From assembly GCA_902524535.1 (NCBI GenBank), contig CABZDR010000001.1, forward strand, positions 62,001-126,000: a stretch of DNA of 64,000 nucleotides, written 5' to 3'. Source of the DNA: an uncultured Pelagibacteraceae bacterium (GTDB lineage: Bacteria > Pseudomonadota > Alphaproteobacteria > Pelagibacterales > Pelagibacteraceae). Shown here piece by piece: positions 30,238 to 38,767 of the stretch. The notes beneath the pieces are model-generated. The model worked only from the letters and a program-made list of their open reading frames with translations, did not search any database and was not told the DNA's origin. Position 1 is the stretch's first letter; each line of letters opens with the position of its first letter. The translations under genes were made by a program, and so were the position numbers.

Positions 30238-31308
30238 ATGAATTTAAACTTAAAAAATAAATTAATTAATGGTGATAGTTTAAAAGAACTAAAAAAAATT
30301 CCTGATGAAACTTTTGATTTAATCTTTGCCGACCCTCCCTACAACCTACAATTAAAAGGTGAACTTACAAGACCAGATAGATCTAAAGTTAGCGCGGTAA
30401 ATGATAAATGGGATCAATTTGAAAATTTCAAAAAGTATGATGACTTCACTTATTCATGGTTAGGCGAATGTAAAAGAATTTTAAAAAAAGATGGAGCTAT
30501 TTGGGTAATTGGTAGTTATCACAATATATTTAGAGTTGGTACAGCTATTCAAAATTTAGGTTTTTGGATTTTAAATGACGTCATTTGGAATAAAAAAAAC
30601 CCTATGCCAAATTTTAGAGGAACACGTTTCACTAATGCTCATGAAACTTTAATTTGGGCATCTAAGTCTGAAAAATCAAAATATACATTTAATTATCAAT
30701 CCTTAAAATGTTTAAATGACGATCTTCAAATGAGATCTAACTGGGAATTGCCGATTTGCAATGGTTCTGAAAGACTAAAAAAGAATGGAAAAAAAGTACA
30801 TTCTACTCAAAAACCTGAGGCTCTACTTCACAGAATTTTATTAGCAACTTCAAATAAAAATGATTTAGTTTTAGATCCTTTTTTAGGATCAGGAACAACA
30901 GCAACAGTTGCAAAAAAATTGGGTAGAAATTATTACGGAATTGAAAAAGAAAAAACTTATTTCAAAGCTGCCGAACAAAGATTAAAGAAAGCAAAACCTA
31001 TAGAAGACGATTATTTAGACACTTTGCAAAACGGTAGATCTAAGCCAAGAGTACCATTTGGGTCGTTAGTTGAATTAGGTATAATTAGGCCAGGTACTAC
31101 TATTTTTGATAATAAAAGGAAAATAAGTGCAAAGATCATGGCCGATGGCAGTATCAAACACGATCAAACTGAAGGGTCAATTCACAAAGTAGCAGCTACA
31201 ATTTTAGGTGCTGAAAGTTGTAATGGATGGACTTATTGGTACTGTAATTTAAATGGTCGTGATGTTCCCATTGATCATTTAAGGCAAAGATTAATTTCAA
31301 ATAACTAA
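30238..31308 (+). CDS. ccrM: Cell-cycle-type adenine DNA methyltransferase CcrM (GANTC)
   Basis: 356 aa. A beta-class N6-adenine methyltransferase: catalytic ADPPYNLQLKG at about 31-41 and, later, the SAM-binding LDPFLGSGTTATVAKKLGRNYYGIE. The C-terminal ~90 residues (from GRSKPRVPFGSLVELGIIRPG) form the RAMA-type domain characteristic of CcrM, used for DNA recognition. An in-frame TTG at 30196 would add 14 residues but coincides with the -35 box, so the ATG at 30238 is preferred; it has no Shine-Dalgarno sequence and would be almost leaderless. GANTC specificity is inferred from the family. No partner restriction enzyme is nearby. Confidence 0.94.
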   Translation: MNLNLKNKLINGDSLKELKKIPDETFDLIFADPPYNLQLKGELTRPDRSKVSAVNDKWDQFENFKKYDDFTYSWLGECKRILKKDGAIWVIGSYHNIFRVGTAIQNLGFWILNDVIWNKKNPMPNFRGTRFTNAHETLIWASKSEKSKYTFNYQSLKCLNDDLQMRSNWELPICNGSERLKKNGKKVHSTQKPEALLHRILLATSNKNDLVLDPFLGSGTTATVAKKLGRNYYGIEKEKTYFKAAEQRLKKAKPIEDDYLDTLQNGRSKPRVPFGSLVELGIIRPGTTIFDNKRKISAKIMADGSIKHDQTEGSIHKVAATILGAESCNGWTYWYCNLNGRDVPIDHLRQRLISNN

Positions 31309-32447
31309 TTTTTATAAATTTTTCCCAAATAATTTTCTAAAAACTTTTTATTTTTGACTAACCTTTTTAAAAAAAAGTCTCTAAAAAACCTTGTTAAAGG
31401 GTTAGATAAATGAAATGCAAATTGATTAATTTTTGATCTGTTGTTAACCATTCTTGTTTTATTTACTCTATTTCTAAAAAAATTGCTTTCAGTATTATTT
31501 TCTATACTCTGGAATAATTCATATGAACTTTCTATTGATTGGGAGGCGCCTTGAGCAAATGATGGCGGAAAGGCAAAAAAAGCATCTCCTATTAAATGCA
31601 TATTGTTATTTTTAGTCTTAAAAAAACTGTCACTAACAAATACTGGAAATATTTTTAGTTTCTTAATTTGGTCTAGAAATTCTTTCATCTCTATCGGAAC
31701 TTTGTTTAAAATCCTTTTGATAAAATTTGCATCATTAAATAATGAGTGGTTTTTTTGTTCTTCTTTATTAAGTTTATATTTCATTATAGCTATGAAATTT
31801 AAATCTCCGTTTTGATTGACTGGATAAATTACATAGTGGAAATCTGGTCCTAAAAATAATGAGATATTTGTACAATTAATTTTTTGAGAAATAGGTATTA
31901 TTCCTCTAATAGCTAACGTTTTATTGTATTTTGGAGGGTTTTGATTTTTTAAAATAAGACTTTTACTTTTTGAAAAAACTCCGTCAGAAATAATTAAATG
32001 ATCACATTCGGAAATTTCATTATTTTCAAATATTAGTCGGATCTTCTGATTTTGCTGATCTATCTTCGAAATGTTGTGATTAGTTTTAATTAAATTTTCT
32101 AAATCTGTTTTTAAAAATTTGATTAATTCAGACCTCTTTAAAGTGGTATACTTGCAGTTTGCCAAATTATAGTCAGAAATATTCAAATCACATATTTTAT
32201 TTGAACTTTTGATAGAGTAAAAATTTATTATATCTGGATTGAACTTTTGAACATTTTTAAACTTATCAAACCCAATTTGATTTAAAAGATTTACACTATT
32301 AACCGATAATTGAATTCCGTAACCTTCATCTAATTCTATTGAAAGATTCTTTTCATATACTGTAATTTGATAATTTGAACTTCTTTTAAATAAATTCGCA
32401 ATGAATAAGCCAGAAATACCAGCTCCAATAATGGCAATTTTTTTCAT
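31305..32447 (-). CDS. FAD-dependent monooxygenase (PHBH/UbiH superfamily)
   Basis: 380 aa from the ATG at 32447, sharing its A with the mutY stop (TGATG). The N-terminal FAD loop is IAIIGAGISGLFIANLFKR, the middle has the DG-type segment HLIISDGVFSKSKS, and the second FAD motif is HLIGDAFFAFPPSFAQGASQ, where PPSFAQGA corresponds to the PxxGQG-type stretch of these hydroxylases. Candidate substrates are aromatic rings, including ubiquinone precursors, but it is not clearly UbiH, UbiF or UbiI. The only clue from context is translational coupling to mutY. Confidence 0.8.
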   Translation of the reverse strand: MKKIAIIGAGISGLFIANLFKRSSNYQITVYEKNLSIELDEGYGIQLSVNSVNLLNQIGFDKFKNVQKFNPDIINFYSIKSSNKICDLNISDYNLANCKYTTLKRSELIKFLKTDLENLIKTNHNISKIDQQNQKIRLIFENNEISECDHLIISDGVFSKSKSLILKNQNPPKYNKTLAIRGIIPISQKINCTNISLFLGPDFHYVIYPVNQNGDLNFIAIMKYKLNKEEQKNHSLFNDANFIKRILNKVPIEMKEFLDQIKKLKIFPVFVSDSFFKTKNNNMHLIGDAFFAFPPSFAQGASQSIESSYELFQSIENNTESNFFRNRVNKTRMVNNRSKINQFAFHLSNPLTRFFRDFFLKRLVKNKKFLENYLGKIYKN

Positions 32448-33427
32448 CAATTTTTCTCTAAGTATTGAACAATTTTTTTTGTAAATGATGGCAGCATATA
32501 ACTATTCATCTTTGTTCCATCTACCCAATAAGAGTAGGGAAATTTTTTATTATCATTTGAATACTCAATTTTTATATTCATATTCATATTCGACATTTTG
32601 AAATTTAAATTTTCGTTAAAATTTTTAGGATTTGATAGTTCCACCATCGGAAAGATAGATAAATTTTTTAAAAAATTAAATTTTGTGTTTTTAATTAGTA
32701 GATACCTTTGTTTTTTTTTGTAAACTTTAAGTACAAAATATTTATCTTTATTTTTCTTAATTTTTTTAGTTAAACTAAAATCTTTATTTTCATATGATTT
32801 ACAGTTTTTTATAATTGGACACTGATTACATGATGGGTTTTTTGGTTTGCATATCAGGGCTCCTAATTCCATTAAGGCTTGGGCATAATCACTAGATCTC
32901 AAAGTTTTGCCAAATACAATTTTCCTTTGTAGCAAGTAATCTCTTTGAATTTCTTTATCTTTCTTTAGATAAAGATATCTTTTTAAAATTCTTTCAATAT
33001 TTCCGTCTAAAGGAATATATGGTTTGTTAAATGCAATAGCTAAGATCGCATTTGCAGTGTAGTTTCCAATTCCTGGGAGTGATAATAAATCCTCAAGATT
33101 ATCAGGTAATTTACCCTCAAAATTTTTGATAATAGTTACAGCAGTTTTTTTCAGATTTCTTGCTCTAGAATAATATCCAAGACCCTCCCAAAGTTTGATC
33201 AGTTTTTTATCATTAACTTTTGCAAGAGAATTTATAGAAGGTAAATTTTTTATGAATCTATTAAAAAAAGGAATTACAGTTGTAACTTGAGTTTGTTGCA
33301 ACATAAATTCACTTATTAATGTGTAATATTGTTTCTTTTCTAAAGAAACTTCTTTTCTCCAAGGTAGAGATCTTTTATTTAAATCGTACCATTTAAGAAT
33401 TTTTTTTGTTATTATCTTTTCTTTCAT
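32447..33427 (-). CDS. mutY: A/G-specific adenine glycosylase MutY
   Basis: Removes adenine mispaired with 8-oxoguanine. 326 aa from the ATG at 33427; an in-frame upstream start would read into the divergent gene. Catalytic E40 (ISEFMLQQTQV), the helix-hairpin-helix LPGIGNYTANAILAIAF, catalytic D141 (IPLDGNIER) and the 4Fe-4S loop C-x6-C-x2-C-x5-C (CKPKNPSCNQCPIIKNC) are intact. The C-terminal NUDIX-like domain is shortened and divergent. The start codon abuts that of the divergent dciA-like gene (CATATG), leaving no intergenic DNA. Confidence 0.95.
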   Translation of the reverse strand: MKEKIITKKILKWYDLNKRSLPWRKEVSLEKKQYYTLISEFMLQQTQVTTVIPFFNRFIKNLPSINSLAKVNDKKLIKLWEGLGYYSRARNLKKTAVTIIKNFEGKLPDNLEDLLSLPGIGNYTANAILAIAFNKPYIPLDGNIERILKRYLYLKKDKEIQRDYLLQRKIVFGKTLRSSDYAQALMELGALICKPKNPSCNQCPIIKNCKSYENKDFSLTKKIKKNKDKYFVLKVYKKKQRYLLIKNTKFNFLKNLSIFPMVELSNPKNFNENLNFKMSNMNMNIKIEYSNDNKKFPYSYWVDGTKMNSYMLPSFTKKIVQYLEKN

Positions 33428-33916
33428 ATGCAGTATAAAAATAATACTAAGCAGAGATTCAATGCCATTCAAGGTTTAAGATCCTTAAAAGACACTTTGC
33501 CAAAAAATGTTAAAAAAGTAATTAATAATAGAGGTCAAGTATATTCGGAAATACTTAATAACTGGAAGATTATAGCTGGTGAAAGTCTTTTTAAAGTTTG
33601 TTACCCAAAATCATTTAAAAGTTCAAATAAATTTGGAACAAGTACTTTATTAATAATGGTTCAAAGAGGTAAAGAAGTAGACTTAGAGTATTCTAAAAAA
33701 GAAATTATAGATAGGATGAATAATTTTTTTGGAAAGACTGTTGTAGAAAAGATTAAATTTACTAGCTTTGATGCTGAGGAAAAAATTGTTAATAGAGAAG
33801 AGAAGTTAAATTCTAATGAGACAAAAGATAAATTTAATAGTAAAATTAAAAATGTTAAAAACGATAAAATTAAAAAATCTTTAATGGAATTAACTAAGGT
33901 ATTCAGAGAAAAATGA
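33428..33916 (+). CDS. DUF721 protein, DciA-like helicase-loading factor
   Basis: 162 aa. The N-terminal half fits DUF721: QGLRSLKDTLPKNVKKVIN, then YSEILNNWKIIAGESLFKVCYPKSF and LLIMVQRGKEVDLEYSKKEIIDRMN. DUF721 is the DciA family, the ancestral loader of the replicative helicase in bacteria without DnaC/DnaI. The C-terminal ~55 residues are Lys/Asn/Glu-rich and probably disordered. The order mutY / DUF721 / dsbA-like / smc is conserved in alphaproteobacteria. It overlaps the next gene by 4 bp. Confidence 0.75.
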   Translation: MQYKNNTKQRFNAIQGLRSLKDTLPKNVKKVINNRGQVYSEILNNWKIIAGESLFKVCYPKSFKSSNKFGTSTLLIMVQRGKEVDLEYSKKEIIDRMNNFFGKTVVEKIKFTSFDAEEKIVNREEKLNSNETKDKFNSKIKNVKNDKIKKSLMELTKVFREK

Positions 33917-34488
33917 AAAAACTTTTATTGATTTTTATTGCAATTTTTGGATTGTTTAGCAGTCTAAATGCTGAGGCAACAAGAATTACCTCAGGAAAAG
34001 AAAATGCCAAGATTACAATTATTGCATATGAGTCCTTAACTTGTAGCCATTGTGCGGATTTTCATAAAAATATATATCCTCAGCTTAAAAAGGATTTTAT
34101 TGATCCAGGTTTAGTTAGAATTGAATTCAGACACTTCCCTTTAGATGCTGCGGCTTTTAACGCCTCAAAAATTGCCCAATGTAATCAACTACAAAGTTTA
34201 GAAATTTTAGAGAGTTTATATGCTAACCAACAAGACTGGGTTAAGGGTAAAACTGTTATTGAATTAAATGAAAATCTGAAAAAATTTATTGAAAAAAAGG
34301 GTTACAAAATTGATTTCGAAAAGTGTATTAACGATAAAAAAATCGAAGATTTCGTTTTAAATGATCGAGTCGAAGGAGCTAAAGAGTTTAAAGTAAATTC
34401 TACTCCTACGATAATAATCAACAACAAAAAGTTTAATAAATCTCTTAATTACAAAAATTTAAAAAAATCATTGGAAAAACTGATATAA
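33913..34488 (+). CDS. DsbA-family thiol:disulfide oxidoreductase, periplasmic
   Basis: 191 aa: a signal peptide of about 20 residues (MKKLLLIFIAIFGLFSSLNA), then a thioredoxin fold with the active site C44-S-H-C47 in YESLTCSHCADFHK, the usual 'E--C--C---H' context of the DsbA/thioredoxin_4 group. The cis-Pro loop is STPTIIINNKKF. It probably helps form or isomerise disulfides in exported proteins such as the cytochromes; the partner is unknown. Confidence 0.88.
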   Translation: MKKLLLIFIAIFGLFSSLNAEATRITSGKENAKITIIAYESLTCSHCADFHKNIYPQLKKDFIDPGLVRIEFRHFPLDAAAFNASKIAQCNQLQSLEILESLYANQQDWVKGKTVIELNENLKKFIEKKGYKIDFEKCINDKKIEDFVLNDRVEGAKEFKVNSTPTIIINNKKFNKSLNYKNLKKSLEKLI

Positions 34489-34496
34489 GTTGATCC

Positions 34497-36893
34497 ATGG
34501 ACTTTAAAAAAATCCAGCTCAATGGATTTAAATCATTTGCTGATAAAACGAATTTTATGATTGAAGATGGTTTGACTGGAATAGTCGGGCCAAACGGTTG
34601 TGGAAAATCTAATATTGTTGAGTCTTTAAGATGGGTTATGGGTGAAACATCCGCAAAAAGTATGCGTGGATCTGGAATGGAAGATGTTATATTTTCTGGT
34701 ACCTCGAACAAACCCTCTAAAAATATTGCAGAGGTCTCAGTTACTGTCTCAAAACAAACTAACGAAGGTTCTGTGCAATATAAAGATTTAGATGAAATAA
34801 ATATTCGAAGAAAAATTGAAAAAGATAAAGGCTCAAAATTTTATATTAACGATAAAGAAGTAAGAGCAAGAGATGTGCAAATGTTTTTTGCTGACTTATC
34901 AACTGGAGCTCATTCACCGTCAATGATCAGCCAAGGCCGTATAGGTTCTTTAGTGACTGCAAAACCAACTGATAGGAGAGCAATTCTAGAGGAAGCAGCA
35001 GGAATATCGGGCTTGCATGTTCGACGGCATGAGGCTGAATTAAGATTAAATGCTGCAGAAAACAACCTGAAAAGAGCCGATGAATTAAGAAGACAGCAAG
35101 AGAAACAGCTTGCAAATCTTAAGAAACAAGCCGAAGAAGCAACCAAATACAAAAGTATTTCTGATGAAATCAAAAAAATTGAAGCTGGGTTATATTATTT
35201 AAAATTAATAGAAATCGATAAAGAAATTAATGTCGAGACAGAAATTAATTCAGAAGCTGAAAGTGAAGTTAGTGGCTTCAATGATAAAATTTTTAAAATT
35301 GAAAATATGATAAAGCTTGAAGCAGATAAAGTGACCCCATTAAGAGAAAAAAATATTGAGAGTTTATCTAGAATTCAAAGGCTCAATCTAGAACTTCAAG
35401 GTTTAGATAAAGAAAATACAAGAATTCAAGATGAAATAGAAAATGTAAAAAAAACAATAGAGACATTAGATGATGATATTAGTAGAGAAAAAGGAATTAT
35501 CATCGATGCAAACTCAAACGAAAAAAGATTAAAAGAGGAAAAAACTGATCTTATTGAAATTGACTCAAAATATTATGAAACTGAAAAAAAATCTAATGAA
35601 GATTTAAATAGTGCTAAAAACAATTTGTATCAAGAAATCGAAAATATAAAAGAATTAATAAACTCAAGTGACAAAGAAAAAGCAGTTAGTGTACTAGAAA
35701 GTTCTAAATTATTAATAGATGAGTATGCAACCAGTTTCAGTAAAAATCAAAACATTAAAAAAGATTCTATAAAAAGAAACGAAAGAATAAGTATTATTGA
35801 CAAAGAAATCAAAAGTTGGAAAAATCTTTTATCTAACTCAGAAAAAATGGTAAAAGAATTAACTGGCAGAAAAGATAAATTGAGTAATCAATTAGATGAA
35901 TTAGACAATCAACCTAAATTACAGGCTGAAAAAAAAGGTCAAATCTCTGAAAATTTGAGAATTTCTGAAGAGGAAAAAAATAAGAATGAAGACGTTATCA
36001 ATAGCACCGATGAAAAAATTGAAACACTCAGAAGACAATTAGATGAAATACAAGAACAATCTATTCAGATAAGAGAACGTAAAGCAAGCTCAAGTGCAAC
36101 AATTGAGGGTTTAAATAAAAGAAAAGAAGATTTGATAGATAGAATAAGCTCAGAGCTCAATTTGACAGAGGAAAATATTTTAGAAAACTCTAATTTGTTT
36201 GGAGTAGAGGAATTACCAGATGCTGTTATTCAAGAAGATTTATTAGATAAAAAAAAACAAGAGAGAGAGAAGTTTGGTTCCGTCAATTTAAAAGCAGACG
36301 AAGAAACAAATAAATATGAGTCTGAAATTAAAAAGATGGAAGAGGATAGATCTGATTTGGTTACTGCAATTTCAAAATTAAAAGATAGTATTCAGGAACT
36401 TAATCAAAAGGGAAGAGAGAGATTGTTAGAGGCTTTTGAAAAAGTTGATCGTAAATTTAACGAAGTTTATACTAAACTGTTTAATGGTGGTAATGCAAAA
36501 TTAGAACTAGTTGACTCTGATGACCCACTCGAAGCTGGACTTGAAATGTTAGTTAGCCCGCCTGGAAAAAGACTACAGTCAATTACTTTATTGTCCGGGG
36601 GTGAACAGGCCTTAACTGCTTTATCATTAATTTTTGCAGTTTTTCTAACAAATCCATCTCCAATTTGTGTGCTCGATGAAGTAGACGCGCCATTAGATGA
36701 TGCAAATGTCACCAGGTTTTGTAACTTATTAGAGGAGTTGATAAGCATTACAAGCACAAAATTTATTATTGTTACCCATCATGCTTTAACAATGTCTAAA
36801 ATGAACAGGCTTTATGGTGTTACAATGCCTGAAAAAGGCATAAGTCAATTAGTTGCTGTTGATTTACAACAAGCAGAAAGTATGGTTGCTTAA
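34497..36893 (+). CDS. smc: Chromosome segregation protein SMC, short form apparently without hinge
   Basis: 798 aa against about 1,150 for typical bacterial SMC. The N-head has Walker A GPNGCGKSN (31-39); the C-head has the FGSVNLKADEETNKY region, the signature LSGGEQ (699-704) and Walker B CVLDEVDA (725-732), so the ATPase is complete. Between about 165 and 640 the sequence is almost entirely charged heptad-like coil (for example RRQQEKQLANLKKQAEEA). The glycine-rich ~150-residue hinge that normally sits at the middle is not visible. The reading frame is continuous, so this is not a frameshift artefact. Homodimerisation would have to use the heads or coil tips. It is followed by atpI after 12 bp. 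Confidence 0.9.
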   Translation: MDFKKIQLNGFKSFADKTNFMIEDGLTGIVGPNGCGKSNIVESLRWVMGETSAKSMRGSGMEDVIFSGTSNKPSKNIAEVSVTVSKQTNEGSVQYKDLDEINIRRKIEKDKGSKFYINDKEVRARDVQMFFADLSTGAHSPSMISQGRIGSLVTAKPTDRRAILEEAAGISGLHVRRHEAELRLNAAENNLKRADELRRQQEKQLANLKKQAEEATKYKSISDEIKKIEAGLYYLKLIEIDKEINVETEINSEAESEVSGFNDKIFKIENMIKLEADKVTPLREKNIESLSRIQRLNLELQGLDKENTRIQDEIENVKKTIETLDDDISREKGIIIDANSNEKRLKEEKTDLIEIDSKYYETEKKSNEDLNSAKNNLYQEIENIKELINSSDKEKAVSVLESSKLLIDEYATSFSKNQNIKKDSIKRNERISIIDKEIKSWKNLLSNSEKMVKELTGRKDKLSNQLDELDNQPKLQAEKKGQISENLRISEEEKNKNEDVINSTDEKIETLRRQLDEIQEQSIQIRERKASSSATIEGLNKRKEDLIDRISSELNLTEENILENSNLFGVEELPDAVIQEDLLDKKKQEREKFGSVNLKADEETNKYESEIKKMEEDRSDLVTAISKLKDSIQELNQKGRERLLEAFEKVDRKFNEVYTKLFNGGNAKLELVDSDDPLEAGLEMLVSPPGKRLQSITLLSGGEQALTALSLIFAVFLTNPSPICVLDEVDAPLDDANVTRFCNLLEELISITSTKFIIVTHHALTMSKMNRLYGVTMPEKGISQLVAVDLQQAESMVA

Positions 36894-36905
36894 ACGAATA
36901 TCTAA

Positions 36906-37181
36906 ATGTCTAAAGATCCTTTTAAAACTCGCTTGGAGATTGCAAAAAAAAAGATTGATAAAAGAAATTTGATTAAAAAAAATCACAATCCATCCCCTAT
37001 TGGTAGTGCTTTTAAGCTTAGCACCGAACTAGTATCGGCCGTAGCGGTAGGGACAATTATTGGGTTTATTTTAGACAAGACCTTTGGTACTAAACCCTGG
37101 TTAATTTTAATATTTTTTTTTGTAGGAGTAGTTGCTGGAATAGTAAATGTAATTAAATCTGCAAAAAATATGCAAAAGTAG
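36906..37181 (+). CDS. atpI: F0F1 ATP synthase assembly protein AtpI
   Basis: 91 aa: a basic N-terminus and two membrane segments (LVSAVAVGTIIGFILDKTFG and WLILIFFFVGVVAGIVNVI), matching the AtpI/Gene1 family, which helps c-ring assembly and Mg supply. It is first in the F0 operon, 10 bp before atpB. Confidence 0.88.
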   Translation: MSKDPFKTRLEIAKKKIDKRNLIKKNHNPSPIGSAFKLSTELVSAVAVGTIIGFILDKTFGTKPWLILIFFFVGVVAGIVNVIKSAKNMQK

Positions 37182-37191
37182 AGATAAATTT

Positions 37192-37926
37192 ATGGCAGCT
37201 AATCCAATGACTCAATTTGAGGTATACAGAATTGGGCCTGAGATAAAAATAGGAACTTTTGATATCTCTTTTACTAATGCAAGTTTATTTATGATTGTTA
37301 GTTCATTAGCAATTCTTTTAATTTTTAATTTGGGCTCAAAAAGAAAATCTATCATACCAAATAAAATACAGCTAATAGCTGAATTGAGTTATTCTTTTGT
37401 CGCAAAAATGATTAGCGATACTGCTGGCTCAAAGGCAAAACCCTATTTCGCCTTTATATTTTCATTATTTATGTTTGTCCTCTTTTGTAACATGTTTGGA
37501 ATGATCCCTTATACTTTTACAGTCACAAGTCACATTATTGTAACATTTATGCTAGCAGCGTTCATTTTTATAGGTGTGACAATAATTGGCTTTATTAAAC
37601 ACGGTTTGGGATATTTAAAACTTTTTGTGCCAAGTGGAGTGCCAATGGTATTACTCCCATTAATAGTTGTTATTGAAATTATTTCTTATCTTAGTAGACC
37701 AATTAGCTTATCTGTGAGATTATTTGCTAATATGATGGCGGGTCATACTATGATGAAAGTTTTCGGAGGTTTCGTGATTAGCCTCGGAATTGTCGGTGGA
37801 TGGCTTCCACTGAGTTTCTCAGTTGCATTAACTGGTTTGGAGATATTAGTTGCTTTTCTTCAAGCATATGTTTTTGCAATTTTAACATGCATTTATTTAA
37901 ATGATGCATTAAATTTACACCATTAA
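37192..37926 (+). CDS. atpB: ATP synthase F0 subunit a
   Basis: 244 aa, five to six hydrophobic helices. The essential arginine is R176 in ISLSVRLFANMMAGH; LTGLEILVAFLQAYVFAILTCIY closes the protein. It forms the half-channels that deliver protons to the c-ring. The F1 genes are not in the window, as usual for alphaproteobacteria, where F0 and F1 operons are separate. Confidence 0.96.
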   Translation: MAANPMTQFEVYRIGPEIKIGTFDISFTNASLFMIVSSLAILLIFNLGSKRKSIIPNKIQLIAELSYSFVAKMISDTAGSKAKPYFAFIFSLFMFVLFCNMFGMIPYTFTVTSHIIVTFMLAAFIFIGVTIIGFIKHGLGYLKLFVPSGVPMVLLPLIVVIEIISYLSRPISLSVRLFANMMAGHTMMKVFGGFVISLGIVGGWLPLSFSVALTGLEILVAFLQAYVFAILTCIYLNDALNLHH

Positions 37927-37933
37927 TAAATAT

Positions 37934-37940
37934 AGGAGGA
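37934..37940 (+). promoter_or_regulatory. Strong Shine-Dalgarno sequence of atpE
   Basis: AGGAGGA, nearly the full anti-16S complement, ends 4 nt before the atpE ATG. Most genes here have weak or no such motif because they overlap their neighbours. It suits the need for many c subunits per complex. Confidence 0.7.
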
Positions 37941-37944
37941 TAAA

Positions 37945-38172
37945 ATGGAGTTAGAAGCAGCGAAAATGATAGGGGCAGGCCTAGCAGCAATTGCATTAGC
38001 TGGTGCTGGTGTTGGAATTGGAATAATTTTTGGTAATTATTTATCAGGAGCAATGAGGAATCCATCTGCCGCTCAAAAACAATTTCCTAATTTACTTTTA
38101 GGTTTTGCACTTGCAGAAGCTACGGGGCTATTTGGATTGGTAGTTGCGTTAATCATACTATTTGCATTTTAA
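37945..38172 (+). CDS. atpE: ATP synthase F0 subunit c
   Basis: 75 aa, a two-helix hairpin: LAAIALAGAGVGIGIIFGNY, the polar loop RNPSA, then LLLGFALAEATGLFGLVVAL with the ion-binding Glu58. The site lacks the extra Gln/Thr pattern of Na+-translocating rings, so it should carry protons (family knowledge). The strong ribosome site is described separately. Confidence 0.97.
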   Translation: MELEAAKMIGAGLAAIALAGAGVGIGIIFGNYLSGAMRNPSAAQKQFPNLLLGFALAEATGLFGLVVALIILFAF

Positions 38173-38176
38173 ATTA

Positions 38177-38767
38177 ATGATTAAAAAAATATTATTTCAG
38201 TCGATATTTTTTAATTTCTTTTTTTTAAAAGAAGTTTTTGCAGCTGAAAATGGAGGTATGCCTCAACTAGATCCTGAATTTTGGATTTCACAAATATTTT
38301 GGCTTACAATTACTTTTGGTTTTTTATATTTAGTTTTATCAAAATTTATTTTACCAAAAATAAGTTCAAATCTAGAACTCAGAAAATCTCAAATACAGGA
38401 AAATATTGAGGCTGCTGAGAAGCAGAGAGAAGGCTGTGAGGCTAAATTAAAAGAATATGAAGAAATAATTTTTAAAAGTAAATTAGAGGCAAAAAACATT
38501 TTTAAAAATGCTAGAGAAAAAGTAATAAAAGATATTAATTCTAAAAAAGAAATTTTAGACAAACAAATAGATGATGAAATTAATGATGCTGAAAAAGAAA
38601 TAGAAACATTAAAAAATGTTGCTGCTGAAAAAATTAACAAAATTGCAATAGAAACATCCTCGGATATTTTAAGAAAACTAATAGGTACAGAGATTAATAA
38701 TAGCAGCATCTCAGCTATTGTTGATGATCTAACAAAAAAAAATAAGGACAAATACTATGGTTCTTGA
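38177..38767 (+). CDS. ATP synthase F0 subunit b' (AtpG/AtpF2)
   Basis: 196 aa from the ATG at 38177; a TTG at 38162 inside the end of atpE would add 5 residues. It begins with a signal-like segment (to about residue 23, VFAAENGGMPQLDPEFW), has a second hydrophobic anchor (ISQIFWLTITFGFLYLVLS), then a long charged coiled-coil stalk. The split b/b' stator is typical of alphaproteobacteria and cyanobacteria; order after atpE identifies this as b'. It overlaps the b gene by 11 bp. Confidence 0.88.
   Translation: MIKKILFQSIFFNFFFLKEVFAAENGGMPQLDPEFWISQIFWLTITFGFLYLVLSKFILPKISSNLELRKSQIQENIEAAEKQREGCEAKLKEYEEIIFKSKLEAKNIFKNAREKVIKDINSKKEILDKQIDDEINDAEKEIETLKNVAAEKINKIAIETSSDILRKLIGTEINNSSISAIVDDLTKKNKDKYYGS

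Noticed and set aside
33428..33472. N-terminal extension of MutY
   Set aside because: It would read through the start of the divergent dciA-like gene; MutY homology starts at 33427.
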